NCBI GenBank assembly: GCA_035235625.1
Contig: CP141146.1
Coordinates: 27,398,501 to 27,462,500, forward strand
Length of the DNA: 64,000 nucleotides
Reading direction: 5' to 3'
DNA from: Saururus chinensis
Lineage: Eukaryota > Streptophyta > Magnoliopsida > Piperales > Saururaceae
Shown here in pieces: positions 1-9,915 of this stretch. The notes under the pieces were generated by a model. That model was not told where the DNA came from and made no database searches. It worked only from the letters and a program-made list of their open reading frames with translations. Within the stretch, counting starts at the first letter, position 1. Each line of letters begins with the position of its first letter. A program made the position numbers and the translations under genes.

Positions 1-938
1 TGAATTCTTTGAAGCCAAGATCCATTGGAACATGGCAAGAAATGCAAAGAGAATTTTTGAAAAAGTTTTTCCCCACCCATAGAACTAATACACTTAGAAA
101 GAACATCATGAATTTTTCACAAAAAGAAAATGAGACTTTCTTTCATTGTTGGGAAAGATTTAAAGAACTTTTATTGCTGTGCCCACATCATAGATATGAA
201 ACATGGTGTACAATTAGTTTCTTTTATAATGGCTTGACTTCTTAAATGAGGCAATTTGTTAAAATGACGTGTAATGGAGAATTTTTGAGTAAAGAACCTG
301 AGGAAGAATTACACTATTTTGATGTGTTAGCTGAAAATGCTCAATCATGGGAAGATTCTAATGAATTTGAAGGTAGTATTAAGACCAAATCTAATGGGAC
401 AACTAAGGGGGGCATGTACCTTCTTAAAGAAGAGGATGATGTAAAAGCGAAAATTACAAGTTTAACTAGAAAAGTTGAAGCTATGGAAATTAATAAGGAA
501 AATATGTCTAAAGCTTCTCCAAAAGCACAAGATATTTGTAGTATATGTGAGAGTGATGGACATCAAACACAGGATTGTCCAACAATCCCTGCTTTTCAAG
601 AGGTGTTGCATACTCAAGCAAATGCTATGAATACCTACAAAAGGTCTTTTTCTTCTTCTTATTCTGAAACTTACACTCCTAATTAGAGAAATCATCCCAA
701 CTTTAGTTGGAGAAATGAGTCTAATATGCAGGTACCCCCTTCTTCCTCAAATTATGTTCCACCACATAAGAAGACTCTTGAAGACACATTGCAAATATTC
801 ATGCAAAGTCAAGCATCAATCAACAACCAAACAATGCAAGCCATCAATAACTTGAAGACTTCTAATCATTCAATTGACCACAGCTTTGAGCACTTAAGAA
901 AATGGGAAGTTTCCTTCTCAACTTCAACCAAATCCTAA
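1..938 (+). pseudogene. Athila-like gag, N-terminus outside window, broken
   Basis: Retrotransposon Gag capsid-like protein. The first 80 residues carry the plant gag core, including FLKKFFP, the NF-Q-like segment and FYNGL. A zinc knuckle reading CSICESDGHQTQDC (CX2CX4HX4C) lies at about 537-580. The frame is interrupted by a TAA at 243-245 and a TAG at 684-686; coding similarity continues in the same frame after each, so these are nonsense changes rather than gene ends. Near 897-905 the frame shifts: the family-like text after that point is read in another frame. The family is certain; only the true amino terminus is missing because of the window edge. Confidence 0.85.
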
Positions 939-1856
939 AGGTCAATTTGTAATTAAAAATTTAAATTCTTCAAGTTCACAAGAAGAGCATGCTAAGTCCA
1001 TCACCACTTTGAGAAGTGGAAAAGTCATTAACAAACACATTCCAATGAAGGTTGTTGAACCTAAGGAGTCTTTGAATTCAAAACATGAACTTAACAACTC
1101 TGATTGTGTTGCTCAAATTCCTCCTCCTTTTCCTCAAAGATTACAATCTTCTTCTAAATTGGTGCCAAATTGTGACATTCTTGAAATTTTTAAACAAGTG
1201 AAGATTAACATTCCTCTCTTAGATGCCATTAAACAAATCCCAAATGTTATGCTAAATTTTTGAAAGACCTTTGTACAATCAAGCGTAAGCTACATGTACA
1301 AAAGAAAGCATTTTTGACAGAACAAGTAAGTGCAATTTTGCAACAAAACACCCCACCCAAATATAAAGATCCTGGTTGTCCAACCATATCTTGTATAATT
1401 GGGAATAATAGAGTTGAAAAAGCTTTACTTGATCTTGGGGCAAGTGTTAATCTCTTACCTTATGCTGTTTATAAACAATTAGGACTTGGTGAATTGAAGC
1501 CCACAAGCATTACACTTCAACTTGCAGATGGATCAATTAAAACACTAAGAGGAATTGTTGAGGATGTGCTAGTACAAGTAGAAAAGTTTTACTTTCCTGT
1601 TGATTTTATTGTTTTGGACACACAACCAGTTTTGAATGCTTGTACTCAAATTCCTGTCATATTAGGCCGTCCATTTCTTGCTACTTCTAATGCTCTTATT
1701 AATTGTAGAAATGGTGTTATGAAGCTTTCTTTTGGAAATATGACTTTGGAACTGAACATTTTTAATATTTGCAGGCAACCAGGAGATGATGATGAGGATG
1801 TACATGAAGTTAATCTTTTAGAAAGTCTTGTTAATGACATGGCTAATATTTCTTAA
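939..1856 (+). pseudogene. Athila-like gag C-terminus and aspartic protease
   Basis: Continues the polyprotein in the shifted frame from about 904 to 1263, then shifts again at about 1258 into the frame carrying the protease. The aspartic protease active site reads DLGAS (about 1432-1446), followed by VNLLPY and a LQLADGS segment. A second conserved protease motif, VILGRPFLAT, lies at about 1655-1685. The frame ends at a TAA (1854-1856), but family-like sequence continues in the same frame afterwards, so this is an internal nonsense codon. The role is polyprotein processing; it is inactive as it stands because the frame is broken on both sides. Confidence 0.85.
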
Positions 1857-1910
1857 TTTTTTGACCCTCTTGAAGCCTGTCTTTCTTATTTTAACATTGA
1901 TGATGATGTT

Positions 1911-3580
1911 ATGATTAATGATGTAAATTCCTTGTTGGAGTCAACTCCATTATTGGATACTGATAGGTGGAAGACCCGCTTTGAGGAGTTACCTCCTTCT
2001 AATAGCGCTCCTCTCCCCTTAAGTGTCCAACCACCCAAGCTAGACTTGAAACCCCTCTCTACTGAACTTAAATATGCTTATCTTGGTGAGGGAGAGACAT
2101 TTCCTGTGGTTGTCTCTTCAATGTTGGATAGGGAACAAGAACACAGGTTGCTCAATGTCCTTAGAAATCACAAAAATGTCATTGGGTGGACCATTGCTGA
2201 TATCAAGGGGATTAGTCCCCTGATTTGTACACATAGGATCTTCATGGAAGAAAATTCAAAACCTGTGAGACAAATGGAAAGGAGGTTAAACCCCAATATG
2301 AAAGAGGTAGTGAGAGCAGAGGTCCTAAAATTATTGGATGTGGGTATCATTTACCCCATTTTTGGCAGTCCATGGGTGAGTCCCACCCAGGTTGTCCCCA
2401 AAAAGTCTGGAGTGACAGTGGTAAAGAATGCTAATGATGAGTTAATTCCCACTAGAGTCACCACTGGTTGGCGGATGTGCATAGATTATAAGAAATTAAA
2501 TTCTATCACTAGGAAAGACCACTTCCCTTTACCATTCATGGACCAAATCCTAGAGAGGGTGGCCGGTCATCAATTTTATTGTTTTCTATATGGTTATTCA
2601 GGATATAATCAAATTGAGATTGCCCTTGAAGATCAAGAAAAAACAACATTTACATGTCCATTTGGTACCTTTGCATATCGAAGGATGCCGTTTGGATTAT
2701 GTAATGCTCCTACCACATTCCAAAGGTGCATGATGAGCATCTTTAGTGACATGGTGGAGCAGTTTTTGGAAGTTTTTATAGATGATTTTTCTGTTTTTGG
2801 TGATTCTTTTGATGATTGTCTTGATAACTTAGAAAATGTTTTGGTGAGATGTGAAGAGAAAAATCTAGTTTTAAATTGGGAAAAGTGTCATTTTATGGTT
2901 ACTACTGGAATAGTACTTGGTCACATTGTTTCTGTGCAGGGAATTTAAGTAGACAAGGCAAAAATTGAATTGATTGCTAATTTGCCTAGTCTAAAGTCCA
3001 TAAAAGATGTTAGATCCTTTCTAGGGCATGCCAGTTTTTATAGAAGATTTATCAAGAATTTTAGTGTGATATCTAGACCATTATGTAATCTTCTATCTAA
3101 AGAACATTCTTTTGAGTGGTCAGATGCATGCGAAGAAGCTTTCACAAAGCTTAACAACATGTTAGTGTCCACACCCATCATGCAACCCCCAGATTAGACC
3201 CTTCGTTTTGAAATTATGTGTGATGCAAGTGATTATGCTGTTGGTGTTGTTTTAGGGCAAAGAAAAGATAAGAAACCTTGCGTAATTCATTATGCAAGTA
3301 AAACTTTAAATAGTGCCCAAATGAACTACTCCACCACTGAAAAAGAATTTCTTGTTGTAGTATTTGCACTTGACAAATTTAGATCCTACTTGATTGGCTC
3401 TCAAATTATCATTTTTACTGACCATGCAGCTTTGAAGTACCTTTTGAGCAAACAAGATGCAAAGCCCAAATTGCTCCAATGGATACTCTTACTCTAAGAG
3501 TTTGATCTCACAATCAAAGACAAGAAGGGAGTAGAGAATGTGGTGGCAGATCATCTTTGAAGATTGGAATTTTCTAATTC
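1911..3580 (+). pseudogene. Athila-like reverse transcriptase and RNase H
   Basis: The reverse transcriptase opens with a THRI/MEE segment and PVRQMERRLNPNMKEVVRAE at about 2225-2320. It continues through WVSPTQVVPKKSG, WRMCIDYKKLN and MPFGLCNAPTTFQRCM to the catalytic FIDD at about 2778-2790. Motif A reads CFLYGYSGYNQI, where the family normally has an aspartate in place of the tyrosine, so one catalytic carboxylate is missing. TAA at 2946-2948, TAG at 3195-3197 and TAA at 3495-3497 interrupt a single continuing frame. RNase H begins with MCDASDYAVGVVLGQ (about 3216) and contains FTDHAALKYLL. Downstream, ENVVADHL marks the end of RNase H and is followed by another stop. Confidence 0.9.
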
Positions 3581-4744
3581 TTCAGAAAACAATCCAATCC
3601 AAGACACATTCCCCGATGAACAACTTTTTGTCATCTCACATCCTCCATAGTATGCTGACATTGCCAACTACTTGGTGACAGGTAAAGTTCCCCACCATTG
3701 GTCTCTTCAAGATAAAAAGAGATTTTTCACCAAGGTAAAATATTTCTTTTGGGACGACCCCTATCTCTTTAAGTACTGTCCGGATCAAATAATAAGGAGA
3801 TGTATGCCTGATTTTGAACAAGTATCATCTCTTTTTGTCATTCTGAAGCATGCGGTGGTAACTTCTCCTCTAAAAAGACCACCGCTAAAATTTTATAATG
3901 TGGTTTTTACTGGCCGATGCTTTTCAAAGATGTTCATGAATTTTGCAAAACTTGTGAAAGGTGTCAAAAGTTAGGAGCCATATCTCGTCGAAATATGATG
4001 CCCCTTAACCCCATATTTGTTATTGAGATTTTTGATTGTTGGAGCATTGATTTCATGGGACCTTTTCCTCCTTCTTTTGGCTATGTTTACATTTTAGTTG
4101 TTGTCGATTATGTTTCCAAGTGGATTGAGGCTATTCCCAGCAAAACCAATGACCACAAAGTCGTTGTGCACTTTTTAAAAGAAAATATATTTTCACGGTT
4201 TGGAACACCTTGAGCCATTATAAGTGACGGGGGGTCACATTTTTGTAATAAGCCTTTTGAGGCTTTGATGAGGAAGTATGGGATTACCCATAAAGTAGCT
4301 ACCCCCTATCACCCATAAACAAGTGGACAAATTGAGATTTCTAATAAGGAAATTAAATATATTTTGCCAAAAATGGTAAATCCAAATGGTAAAGATTGGT
4401 CTTTACGGATAACTGATGCTCTTTGGGCTTACCGTATCGCTTTTAAGACCCCAATTAGCATGTCTCCTTACCGTTTGATTTTTGGAAAAGCTTGTCACTT
4501 GCCTGTGGAGTTGGAACATAGGGCATATTGGGCAATTAAAGCTTTGAATTTTAACTTTGACAAGGCTAGCTTAAATAGAAAATTGCAAATCAATGAGTTA
4601 GAGGAAATTCGACGTGATGCTTACGAGAGTTCAAAACTTTACAAAGAAAGAATGAAGGCTTTTCATGATAAAAACATTTTACGAAAAACTTTTGAGCCCT
4701 TTCAAAAAGTTTTATTGTACAACTCTCGACTTCATCTTTTTTGA
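3581..4744 (+). pseudogene. Athila-like integrase
   Basis: DDE integrase that would insert the cDNA copy. The N-terminal zinc-binding region is split by a frameshift between about 3850 and 3900; after it the text reads CKTCERCQK and [12 protein letters not shown]. The core includes [25 protein letters not shown] (first Asp at about 4050), ISDGGSHFCN (second Asp) and a GQIEISNKE segment (the Glu). Stops at 4211-4213 and 4316-4318 break the frame. The C-terminal part (4364-4744) has the plant-typical [13 protein letters not shown] and [22 protein letters not shown]. Inactive. Confidence 0.9.
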
Positions 4745-6183
4745 GGAAAATTAAGATCGCGTTGGGCAGGTCTTTTCATTGTCAAAACTATTTTTCCTTA
4801 TGGAACTGTTGAAATTGAAAAACCCAAAAAATGGTGATGTTTACAAAGTTAATGGCCAATGTTTGAAACCATTTTTAGACCATTTTGTCCCTGAAGTTGA
4901 GTCTACATCTCTTGAAAATCCAAATTATGAGGGTTGATTTTCTTTTCATGATTTTTTCCAAAAACAAAAACAAAAAAAACCAAATTTTTTTTTTTACATT
5001 GAGGACAATGTTTAGTTTAGGTTGGGGGGTGAGTTTGGATAATTTTTGTTAATTGTATTGACTGTGATAACCTTCATCCTTTCTTGGTCTACTTTCTCTT
5101 TACTTTGATCTCTAGATAATGATGGCACTTGAATATTTTATTAAAACATTCATTTTGTGATGAGTCTTTACAATTAACTTTCATGAAGAGGATCTTTAAA
5201 ACTAATTTTGGTTTTCAAAATTTCACTCGCATAACGAATTTTTAGAGTTAAAGTCGAATTATGTGGTGTTGCTTTAATACTCACCCGGAATGTTGAGAAA
5301 CACAAAATCCAATGAACTTTGACTTCCTTGTTCACTTGGTTGGCTGGAAATGAAGAAAATTTTTTGGGGATTATTATCGTTATGGAAAGCAATCAATGAA
5401 TTAGACCGAATACTTCGAAAAGGGCTTCCTATGAAAAAAAAAATGAATGACAAAAGAAAAAGAAGTAAAAAAAAAGAGTGATAGACATCATATTAAAAAA
5501 AAAAAGAAGTTGCTAAATAATGTTTCATTTTGTAAGATAGGGCGAAGCCATCGTTGTAACAACGCAAGCATGCTGGAATATCACAGATAAAGCCCATGAG
5601 GTATTAGAATGAACATCCAAACCGCTTATTATCTCGGACAGGTTGCTTAGTTTTGAATTGGTTCTTTTGGCTATCTAAACATCTCTTGGTGAGTAGAAGA
5701 GCATACTACTTACACATTGTTTCAAAAGTTCCTCCACATAGAAATTTAATGGTTGAGACTTTTATATTTAATTTATGAAAACTAGTGCTTGAGTAGTTTG
5801 GAGATAATTGTAAAGTTTATTGTTTGCTTAGTGAGGATGAAGGGGTTCTTTGGTCTTTCTTTACAATTATTATCTTAGTCTTTACTTCCTCAACACAACT
5901 TGTTAGCATTGTAACTCATATTCTTTTTCTTCTTCTTTGTTTTGTCTGGCTAAAGACATAAAACTTAGCACTACTTGGGAGGCAACCCATGAGTTTTTTT
6001 TGAATTTTGTGGGTATATTCACTGCAAACCCTCACGAGATACAACTCGTCCACTAGTGTAAGCTAGGGGTTTAAAGGCTTGTTGCATATGCTAAATGCAA
6101 TCGAGATTTCCTACGGAAGTGGAGTAGTTAGTTTTATTTTCTATTATTTTAATTTTTGTTTTTCTCGAGGACTAGCAAAAAGT
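4745..6183 (+). other. Athila-like 3' noncoding spacer
   Basis: About 1.4 kb between integrase and the LTR. Athila relatives often carry an env-like frame or its decay product here; I see no long open frame and no recognisable coding. It contains A-rich runs (about 5430-5520) and the phrase CACTACTTGGGAGGCAACCC near 5970, which is common in the 3' regions of plant Athila/Tat elements. Confidence 0.6.
5020..5033 (+). promoter_or_regulatory. internal polypurine-like tract
   Basis: The tract GGTTGGGGGGTGAG sits just after an ACATTGAGGACAATGT palindrome, about 1.17 kb upstream of the true LTR-adjacent tract. It resembles the PPT in composition and could be a second plus-strand priming site or a relic. 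Function is inferred only. Confidence 0.35.
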
Positions 6184-6198
6184 AGGTTTGGGGGTATT
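6184..6198 (+). promoter_or_regulatory. polypurine tract of the Athila-like element
   Basis: AGGTTTGGGGGTATT lies directly before the TG that opens the 3' LTR, the expected position for the plus-strand primer. Confidence 0.7.
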
Positions 6199-7556
6199 TG
6201 ATGCACTAAAATAATGTTCAATTAAATATTTTCAAATTTTGAATTGCAATCCTATTTTATGTTAATTCATTGCTGATTTGGGCTATTTATGTTTTCAATA
6301 AGTTAGTTGGACCTTAATTGAGTTTACATGTCTAAACAGGCTTTAACAAGATCTAAGTAGAAGAGAAAGTAAATCCCATCTACCCAAAGCTATTTGAAAG
6401 TCAAGAATGGGCTCCTAATAGTCTAAACATGCATGGAATGGTCAACACAACCTTGTGGACCCGTTTGATTTGAGATTTGTATGAAGATGACTAAATTAGG
6501 AAAGAAGCTGATTCGGACAGATTGACAGAGCCTTAGTATTTTGATCATATCTTTTTATGTATAATTTGGATGGATACGATTCTAGTGGCATTGGAAAGAC
6601 GACTTTCATAGCTACAAATGATATTTCAGGAAGAAATTCCAAATTCCGAAGATTCATGGGTCGAATTCAGTATGCAAAGAGACAGCTAGTAAACTAACCC
6701 GAGGCCAGCACATGAAGAATATTTTCATTAATTATGATTGATACACATAAGGAAAGACAATAAGGCTGATTGGATAACTAAAGGAAGATTCAAAGATACT
6801 TATTTGCTAAATCATTGCCAAAGAAGCAACTAATAAGGCAATCAATCAGGATGCAATCTAGAGATATGATTTCACTTTCCTCTTTGAAGCAACCCCTTCT
6901 ATTCCTATAAATAGAGGGGTGGACGTGATAAATGACTCATCCCCTCCTCTTTAGAGCTCTCCTCTCCTATTTTCTTCTCTCATATTGTATTTTTGTTTTA
7001 TTTTTATTGTAATGGCTTTCTAAGCTTTCAAGCTAAGGCAAGGAATGAAGCTTGTACTTGATGTTTAATGGATACTTTGATTCAAGTAAGTTCTTTATCA
7101 TTTTAAATTGATGTTTCATATTTAATGAGTTTATAATCTATATAATTATTTGATTCAGCGTTGACGAAAGGCACACTGAATGCTTATAATTCCCTGTGAT
7201 TATATACTTAATGCTTTCACGTAGTAAACAATCAATTACTATTGTTTTATTTCAAAGTTTTTTTTAAAGATAAATTTTCCAATTGAGACAAATTTTCAAT
7301 TGATCTTAATCGAGTTATCAATTGATTCAAATATACATTAGAGATTTATTACAAGTGGATTTCTGATGCTTTAACACTTTCTCTTTAGTTGTCTCTTATT
7401 CTCTATTTCAACTTCCTTCTCTTTTCTGTTCTCTTCGTAATAGTTTTCTTTGCCACACAAGGCTTTCCCTGTGGATCGACCTTGTTTCTATAGTTGACAA
7501 GTAAAAAAGAAATCTAAACTAGACTAATTCATAGTCTTGGTTTGGACGTAACAACA
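6199..7556 (+). repeat. Athila-like 3' LTR (1358 bp)
   Basis: Begins TGATGCACTAAAATAATG and ends GACGTAACAACA, giving TG...CA ends. The boundaries are fixed by the solo LTR at 42594-43787, whose reverse complement starts and ends with the same bases and is flanked by a perfect 5-bp duplication. It contains a TATA box at 6906-6913 and the CCCTGTGGATCGACC phrase near 7467-7481, typical of U5 in this lineage. Compared with the solo copy it holds about 170 extra bases around 6662-6836 in U3. Confidence 0.9.
6906..6913 (+). promoter_or_regulatory. TATA box of the Athila-like LTR
   Basis: TATAAATA followed by GAGGGGT, about 707 bases into the LTR. The same block is present in the solo copy (43243-43250, minus), so it is conserved between copies. 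It is the likely Pol II core promoter marking the U3/R boundary. Confidence 0.6.
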
Positions 7557-7990
7557 CCTTCCCACGGTCTACTCTTGGTGCTAGCCCCCTTTCCACCCCG
7601 GCCAGCAGTTCAGCCTCAGGCCGAACTGGCCAACAGCCCCCTCCCCCAGGCCAGCTTGTTCGTCGTCTCACACTGGCATAGATGGAGGAACGTTGGTCCA
7701 AGGGGCTATGTTTCTGACGTGATGAGAAGTTCGTTCCAGGGCATCGTTATTCCATCAAGGGCAGCCTTCTCATGGAGGAGGTCGAAGAAGAGGAGAATGT
7801 GGTGGACAAGGCTGATTCCTCCCACTACGACGACGTGCTGCCCGAGATCTCAGTTCATGCCTTTTCAGGGGCATTCACTCCTTGCACGATGCGGGTCCAA
7901 GGCCACCTCAAGCTGCAACAAGTGGCCATCCTTATCGATAGTGACTCCACCACAACTTTATCAACGATAAGGTTGCCCAACGACTAGGCC
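7557..7990 (+). pseudogene. Reina-like gag zinc-finger region and protease start
   Basis: The text around 7680-7770 reads MEERWSKGLCF, stop, RDEKFVPGHR, which matches the plant chromovirus gag segment just before and within the zinc knuckle. The stop replaces a knuckle residue, so the finger is broken. From 7842 it reads PEISVHAFSGAFTPCTMRVQGH and then ILIDSDST, the protease region in which the family has an IDSGST-type active site; here the glycine is an aspartate. It runs to a stop at about 7985. Confidence 0.75.
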
Positions 7991-8169
7991 GCTTCGTGTC
8001 CAATTCGAAGCCATTTGATGTCTTGATTGGAGATGGAAAGCATCTAAGGAGCTCTCTATCCAAGGCCACACCTTCATCACCGACCTCTTCTTGCTACCCA
8101 CAAAAGGAGTGAACGTGGTGTTAGGGGTTTAGTGGCTACAAGAGCTTGGTGATGTGGTATGGAACTTCA

Positions 8170-9290
8170 GAGAGATGATTATGGATTTCGAGGTCCAGGG
8201 ACAGCGAGTACGGATTCAAGGATCTCAACCAGGCACCCTTCTTTCTCCCCAATCAGCAAGCTCCTTCTTCTGGTTTGCACCCTAGGGGTTCCTCCTACAA
8301 CAAAGAGCAGCGGTTGAGGTACACCAAGACGAGCTGCCTCTGGATCTTCTTGACTTATTGGTGGACCATCATGATGTGTTTTCCAAGCCCAAGGGCCTTC
8401 CACTAGTGCAGCCTCATGACCACCACATTCCGATCATTCCTAGGGCAGCTCAGGCCAATGTCCGCCCTTACCTCTATCCGCACATCCAGAATGCGGAGAT
8501 CGAGCAGCTCATCGCTGATATGCTTCAGTCCAACATCATCCGCCCTGGCACGAGCTCCTACTCCTCCCCAGAGCTGCTGGTTCGTAAGAATGATGGCACT
8601 TGGAGGTTCTATGTCAACTACCGGGCCTTAAACGCTATCATAGTTAAGGACAAGTACTCCATTCCCATGATTGAGGAGCACCTGGACGAGTTGGCCTGTG
8701 TGACAATCTTCAGGAAACTCGATCTTCGATCAAGTTACCATCATATTCGGGTGTAGCCAACCGATGTGAACAAGACCACCTTCTTCACTCACGACGACCA
8801 TTTCAAGTTTCTCGTCATACCGTTTGGGCTGACCAACGTCCCCTCCACCTTTCAGAGCCTTATGAATGATCTTTTCAGGCCCTTCCTTCGCTGATTCATC
8901 TTGGGTTTCTTTGATGACATCCTTGTCTACAGAAAGTCGTGGGCGGAGCACTTGGAACATCTCAGGTCTGTCTTTTCCATCCTAACAGATCATTCCGTAT
9001 TTCTTAAGTGTTCGAAGTGTTCTTTTGGTAGCCCACAGGTCGACTATCTTGGCCAAATCATATCCCGGGAGTCTCTACTGACACATCTAAGGTGTCCGCC
9101 ATGCTCTCTTGGCCGACGCCTACTTGTGTCCGTGCACTATGAGGCTTCTTGGGCCTCACTGGCTACTATAGAAGGTTTCTTAGCCACTGTGGAGACATCG
9201 TCTACCCCTCATAGAGCTCCTACGGAAGGGGGGATTCGGTTGGATAGAGGCTGCCCAAGCCTCTTTTGAGGTGTTGAAGCACTCTATGGC
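8170..9290 (+). pseudogene. Reina-like reverse transcriptase
   Basis: Chromovirus RT. The stretch 8358-8756 carries HHDVFSKPKGLP, HDHHIPIIP, VRPYLYPHIQ, SSPELLVRKNDGTWRF and FRKLDLRSSYHHIRV (motif A aspartate retained). A TAG at 8754-8756 and a TGA near 8892 interrupt it. The catalytic box reads FFDDILVY at about 8909-8932. A thumb-like segment SKCSFGSPQVDYLGQII follows to about 9065, then frameshifts. The last recognisable text, ASFEVLKHSMASAPV near 9255-9300, is the start of RNase H, after which the element jumps to LTR sequence. Confidence 0.85.
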
Positions 9291-9301
9291 CTCCGCCCCC
9301 G

Positions 9302-9476
9302 TTTGGGCTGGCATGGCTCCCAAGGAGAAGGCATGACTCCCTATATGGGTCGTCCCTCTCCTCCCTTGCTTTGGTTATGCAATAGAAAACTCAGTTCTTC
9401 TCCCCTTTCTTCTTCCTTCCTTCCCTTTCCTGCATGATTGTGCAAGGTATCGCTTGTGCCTAAATCGGGCACAACA
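9302..9476 (+). repeat. Reina-like LTR fragment (3' portion)
   Basis: Shares CTCCCTATATGGGTC, the pyrimidine-rich CTTCTTCCTTCCTTCCC block and the terminal GGGCACAACA with the complete short LTR at 38191-38505. Only about the last 175 bases are present, joined directly to RNase H-coding sequence by a deletion. Confidence 0.7.
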
Positions 9477-9915
9477 GGCAATCACAGATTGGGGTTTATT
9501 TTTGTCATTGTTATGCATGGTTTGATTTTAGAAAACATAAAAAATTATTTATTCGAGATTTTCGGTGCATTTACTCCAAAAATGTTATTTAGAAAACCCT
9601 GGTTGTAACATATGAGGTGATTAATCAATTTTGGATTATATGGGTAGTTATGATAACATTTAAGGCTTAGAAATGGAGTGAGAAGGGTAATGAGGAGTCC
9701 AAAGGGATGCTTGCGGCCGAAGAAGAGAACAACGGACGATTGGGAGTGAGGAGAACACCATAGAATCGGGTGACACTCACGTTTTAGGGTTGAATGACTT
9801 TCTAAACTCAAGATCTTCTCGAATTGATGTATTTTTTTTTATTTTCTTCATGATTTTTGTAATGAGAATTTCATGTTATGTTGATCAAACTTTTATAATT
9901 CTTTAAGATTACTTT
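9477..9915. other. unassigned spacer
   Basis: About 440 bases without a recognised gene or repeat. It holds a poly-T stretch near 9831-9842. Probably decayed repeat or original target DNA. Confidence 0.3.

Larger units (their letters stand above)
1..7556 (+). mobile_element. Athila/Tat-lineage Ty3/gypsy retrotransposon, 3' portion, decayed
   Basis: The window opens inside gag, so the 5' LTR and primer-binding site lie outside. What is visible runs in canonical Ty3/gypsy order: gag with a CCHC knuckle, aspartic protease, reverse transcriptase, RNase H, integrase, a long noncoding 3' spacer, a polypurine tract and a 1.36-kb LTR. The gag text, the protease core DLGASVNLLP and the RT signature FIDDFSVFG fit plant Athila/Tat elements. 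At least eight in-frame stops and three frameshifts make it non-autonomous. A solo LTR of the same family lies at 42594-43787 on the minus strand. If the element is intact, its target duplication should be CCTTC (7557-7561), which cannot be checked from the right end alone. Confidence 0.9.
7557..9476 (+). mobile_element. Reina-like chromovirus remnant 1, internally deleted
   Basis: Starts abruptly at the end of the Athila-like LTR, inside gag near the zinc finger, then protease, RT and the beginning of RNase H. At about 9300 it jumps to a piece of the element's own LTR. Comparison with remnant 2 (33043-38505) shows that RNase H, integrase and the first part of the 3' LTR are missing. Codon use is GC-richer than in the neighbouring Athila element. 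The left part presumably lies beyond the Athila insertion, outside the window. Confidence 0.8.
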
